The position numbers and the translations under genes were made by a program. Below the pieces are notes generated by a model. That model was not told the DNA's origin. It did not search any database and saw only the letters and a program-made list of their open reading frames with translations. From an uncultured Muribaculaceae bacterium (GTDB taxonomy: Bacteria; Bacteroidota; Bacteroidia; Bacteroidales; Muribaculaceae), in assembly GCA_905207535.1 (NCBI GenBank), contig CAJLLX010000098.1:1-7359 (forward strand): a stretch of DNA of 7,359 bases, in the 5' to 3' direction. Within the stretch, counting starts at the first letter, position 1. The number at the start of each line of letters is the position of its first letter. Below are positions 5,356 to 7,359 of this stretch, piece by piece.

Positions 5356-6780
5356 ATGTCGAGAAAACGGAAAGAATTACCTCTGCTTGAGGGAGTTGAG
5401 ATAACGGGAGTGGCTGCTGAGGGCAATGCCATAGCCCGAGTGGACGATTATGTGGTGTTTGTGCCTTACGGTGCTCCGGGCGATGTGGCCGATATAAAGC
5501 TCGACCGCAAAAAACACAGCTATGCCGAGGGTCATATCGAGCGGTTGGTGCGTCCGTCGGCCCTCCGTCAGGAGCCGCGGTGTGGCCACTTTGGCACATG
5601 CGGCGGTTGCCGCTGGCAGCATTTGCCCTACGAGGTGCAGCTTGCCAACAAGCAGCAGCAGGTGGTGGATGCGCTGACGCGTATCGCCAAGGTGGAGCTG
5701 CCGGAGATTTCGCCGATCTTAGGGTCGGCCAACATCTGGGGCTACCGCAACAAGATGGAATACACCTTCTCCAATAAGCGCTGGCTCAGCTGGGAGCAGA
5801 TGCGCAGCGGAGAGATGGTGGACAACCGCAACGGAGCCGGATTTCATATCCCCGGAGCCTTCGACAAGGTGCTCGATATAGAGCAGTGCCATCTGCAGGA
5901 CAGCATCGGCGACCGTATCAGGCTGTTTGTCAAGCACTACGGCATGGAGCACGGCATCCCGTTCTACGATCTGCGTGAGCAGCGCGGCTTCCTGCGCACT
6001 CTGATGATCCGCACGCTCCACACGGGCGAGATCATGGTGGTGCTGTCGGTAGGGGAGGACAATACGGAGCTGATCCGCGAGGTGCTCGATGCCGTGAGAG
6101 CAGAGTTCCCGCAGATTACTTCGCTGATGTATGTGGTGAATACTAAGGTCAACGACACCATCGGCGACCTCGACGTGCAGCTCCACTCCGGCCGCCCCTA
6201 TGTGGAGGAGGAGATGGAAGGGCTGCACTTCCGCATCGGTCCGAAATCGTTTTATCAGACCAACTCGCTGCAGGCCTACGAGCTGTATAAAGTAGCGCGC
6301 AATTTTGCCGGACTTACCGGGAAAGAGCTGGTGTATGACCTCTATACCGGCACCGGAACCATTGCCAACTTTGTGGCCCGGCAGGCTCGCCACGTGATAG
6401 GCATCGAATATGTGGCCGATGCCATAGAGGATGCCAAGATCAACTCGCGGGCCAACGGGATAGAGAATACCGAGTTTTATGCCGGCGACATGAAGGATGT
6501 TCTAACCGACGATTTCATCGCCGAGCACGGACGTCCCGATGTGATGATTGTGGATCCGCCTCGCGCCGGGATGCACCAGGATGTGGTGGATGTGATCCTC
6601 AACGCCTCGCCAGAGCGGATAGTGTATGTGAGCTGCAATCCCGCCACTCAGGCTCGCGATTTGTCGCTGCTGGATAAGAAGTACCGCGTGACGGCCGTGC
6701 AGCCCGTGGACATGTTTCCCCACACGCATCATGTGGAAAATGTGGTGCGTCTGGAGCTTCGCGATGAGGCCAAGGAGTAA
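5356..6780 (+). CDS. rlmD: 23S rRNA (uracil-C5)-methyltransferase, RlmD/TrmA family
   Basis: This SAM-dependent enzyme makes 5-methyluridine in RNA. E. coli RlmD acts at U1939 of 23S rRNA, while some relatives modify two sites, so the exact target is inferred. An N-terminal TRAM-like RNA-binding domain spans about residues 8-65. Four cysteines fit the 4Fe-4S ligands: Cys76, Cys82, Cys85 (CGHFGTCGGC) and Cys178. The Rossmann methyltransferase part has KSFYQTN (297-303), the SAM loop DLYTGTGTIA (328-337), VDPPRAG (399-405), catalytic Cys427 in YVSCNPAT and the general-base region HHVENVV with Glu461. All key residues are present. The 474-aa length exceeds E. coli RlmD (433), with a loop near residues 141-170. 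I chose the ATG at 5356; an ATG at 5333 is out of frame. It converges on the CYTH gene with a 12-base gap and no visible terminator. Confidence 0.93.
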   Translation: MSRKRKELPLLEGVEITGVAAEGNAIARVDDYVVFVPYGAPGDVADIKLDRKKHSYAEGHIERLVRPSALRQEPRCGHFGTCGGCRWQHLPYEVQLANKQQQVVDALTRIAKVELPEISPILGSANIWGYRNKMEYTFSNKRWLSWEQMRSGEMVDNRNGAGFHIPGAFDKVLDIEQCHLQDSIGDRIRLFVKHYGMEHGIPFYDLREQRGFLRTLMIRTLHTGEIMVVLSVGEDNTELIREVLDAVRAEFPQITSLMYVVNTKVNDTIGDLDVQLHSGRPYVEEEMEGLHFRIGPKSFYQTNSLQAYELYKVARNFAGLTGKELVYDLYTGTGTIANFVARQARHVIGIEYVADAIEDAKINSRANGIENTEFYAGDMKDVLTDDFIAEHGRPDVMIVDPPRAGMHQDVVDVILNASPERIVYVSCNPATQARDLSLLDKKYRVTAVQPVDMFPHTHHVENVVRLELRDEAKE

Positions 6781-6792
6781 GCCGCGACGGGC

Positions 6793-7236
6793 TCAGAGAT
6801 TGGAATTGTAATAGTGGGGATCGCCGGTGACCTCCTCGCCCACGAAAGGTGGGAGCGGAGCGACGGTATCGGCCGACGGCAGTTCTACCTCGGCCACCAC
6901 AAGGCCGGCGTGGTCGCCGCCAAACTCGTCGACCTCCCATGTGAAGCCCTCGAAGGGGACCAGATAGCGGCGTTTTTGCAGTATGCTGCCGCGGGCGCAG
7001 CGGCGGAGCATGATGCGGGCATCGCCGACAGGAATAGGATATTCCCATTCGTCGCGCACCATGCCGTGGTTGCGCCCTTTGACGGTGAGAAAAGCGCGGT
7101 CGTCGCGCACGCGCACCCTCACCGTGGCCTCGGGGTCGCGGCTTAGATATCCCTGCTCGATGTGGCTGCTTGATGTGGCCATGTGGCGGTAGGAACTGTC
7201 CTTCACGAGAAATTTGCGTTCGATCTCTTTTGCCAT
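6793..7236 (-). CDS. CYTH-domain triphosphate tunnel metalloenzyme
   Basis: CYTH proteins form an eight-stranded tunnel that binds triphosphates with divalent metal. Small bacterial members near 150 aa, such as those from Nitrosomonas and Clostridium thermocellum, hydrolyse inorganic triphosphate, while others act as class IV adenylate cyclases or thiamine triphosphatases. The signature ExExK is present at the start as Glu4, Glu6 and Lys8 (EIERKFLV). Alternating charged strand residues follow: Arg40, Arg42 and Arg44; Lys53; Glu63 and Glu65; Lys88 to Arg90; Glu101 and Asp103; Glu116 and Glu118. The C-terminus DPHYYNSNL is also typical. The chosen ATG at 7236 gives 147 aa and places ExExK at its usual distance. 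An ATG at 7293 would add 19 residues but lies upstream of the promoter-like box. Triphosphatase is the likeliest activity, from size only. Confidence 0.92.
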   Translation of the reverse strand: MAKEIERKFLVKDSSYRHMATSSSHIEQGYLSRDPEATVRVRVRDDRAFLTVKGRNHGMVRDEWEYPIPVGDARIMLRRCARGSILQKRRYLVPFEGFTWEVDEFGGDHAGLVVAEVELPSADTVAPLPPFVGEEVTGDPHYYNSNL

Positions 7237-7255
7237 TTCCAAAATGTATTTTGTG

Positions 7256-7263
7256 CAAAAGTA
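7256..7263 (-). promoter_or_regulatory. Candidate -7 box of the CYTH gene
   Basis: TACTTTTG on the minus strand fits TAnnTTTG and lies 19 bases before the ATG at 7236, giving a very short leader. It falls inside the longer upstream frame, which supports the shorter protein start. No clear -33 TTTG is seen. Beyond 7293 I see nothing definable up to the window end. Confidence 0.45.
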
Positions 7264-7359
7264 CACAAAAGAAACGATAAAGGGGAGAGGCAAGGGGTGT
7301 ATGTCAGGGCAACCGCATCAAAATAGAGAGATTTATTTGCGACTCGTTCCTCATTGAAT

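Noticed and set aside
5333..5404. Short upstream frame of 23 codons overlapping the methyltransferase start
   Set aside because: The ATG at 5333 is out of frame with the methyltransferase and could be a regulatory upstream frame, but there is no ribosome-binding signal or recognisable leader peptide to support it.
5719..6393. Minus-strand open frame of 224 codons inside the methyltransferase gene
   Set aside because: Antisense shadow of a gene with all its catalytic and iron-sulfur motifs intact; its translation shows no recognisable motif.
6781..6792. Bidirectional terminator between the convergent methyltransferase and CYTH genes
   Set aside because: The 12-base gap and adjoining bases show no stable hairpin or T-run in either direction.
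6793..7293. Longer CYTH protein starting at 7293
   Set aside because: The extra 19 residues precede the conserved ExExK start and contain the promoter-like TACTTTTG box, so the ATG at 7236 is preferred.

Overview
The window looks like a Bacteroidota chromosome, most likely order Bacteroidales. The promoter-like boxes are of the Bacteroidota -7 type (TAnnTTTG), Shine-Dalgarno sequences are weak or absent, and the long pyruvate phosphate dikinase and RlmD-type methyltransferase fit that group. A family such as Muribaculaceae is possible, but I cannot show it from the sequence alone.

The right two thirds is GC-rich core genome. It holds ppdK (minus strand, 2293-5007) and a divergent 348-base promoter region. 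Next comes a TrmA/RlmD-family rRNA uracil-C5 methyltransferase (plus, 5356-6780), which converges on a small CYTH/triphosphate-tunnel protein (minus, 6793-7236). ppdK ends in a perfect 15-bp hairpin terminator at 2230-2264.

The left third is AT-richer accessory DNA. A tight minus-strand gene run lies just downstream of ppdK: a 71-aa helical protein, a zeta-toxin-like P-loop protein, a Fic AMP-transferase with its own C-terminal inhibitory motif, and a two-helix membrane protein of unknown function. The first three genes overlap (14 and 4 bases) and the fourth follows after 23 bases, so they are probably one operon. It looks like a toxin-antitoxin or defence-type cassette.

The most striking structural signal is a second copy of the last 28 bases of ppdK at 226-253, in the same orientation and on the far side of the cassette. 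The two copies share 23 of 28 bases including a 12-base identical core. Every difference is a silent change or a stop-codon swap, so both encode AAQAAIED-stop. Each copy is followed by a hairpin terminator. The simplest reading is that the 2-kb cassette inserted site-specifically into the 3' end of ppdK, leaving two attachment-site-like repeats. No recombinase is visible inside it. A phased array of TTGGGAAAT-like motifs and an inverted repeat lie just outside the left copy and may be recombinase or regulator binding sites of an adjacent element that begins beyond the window.
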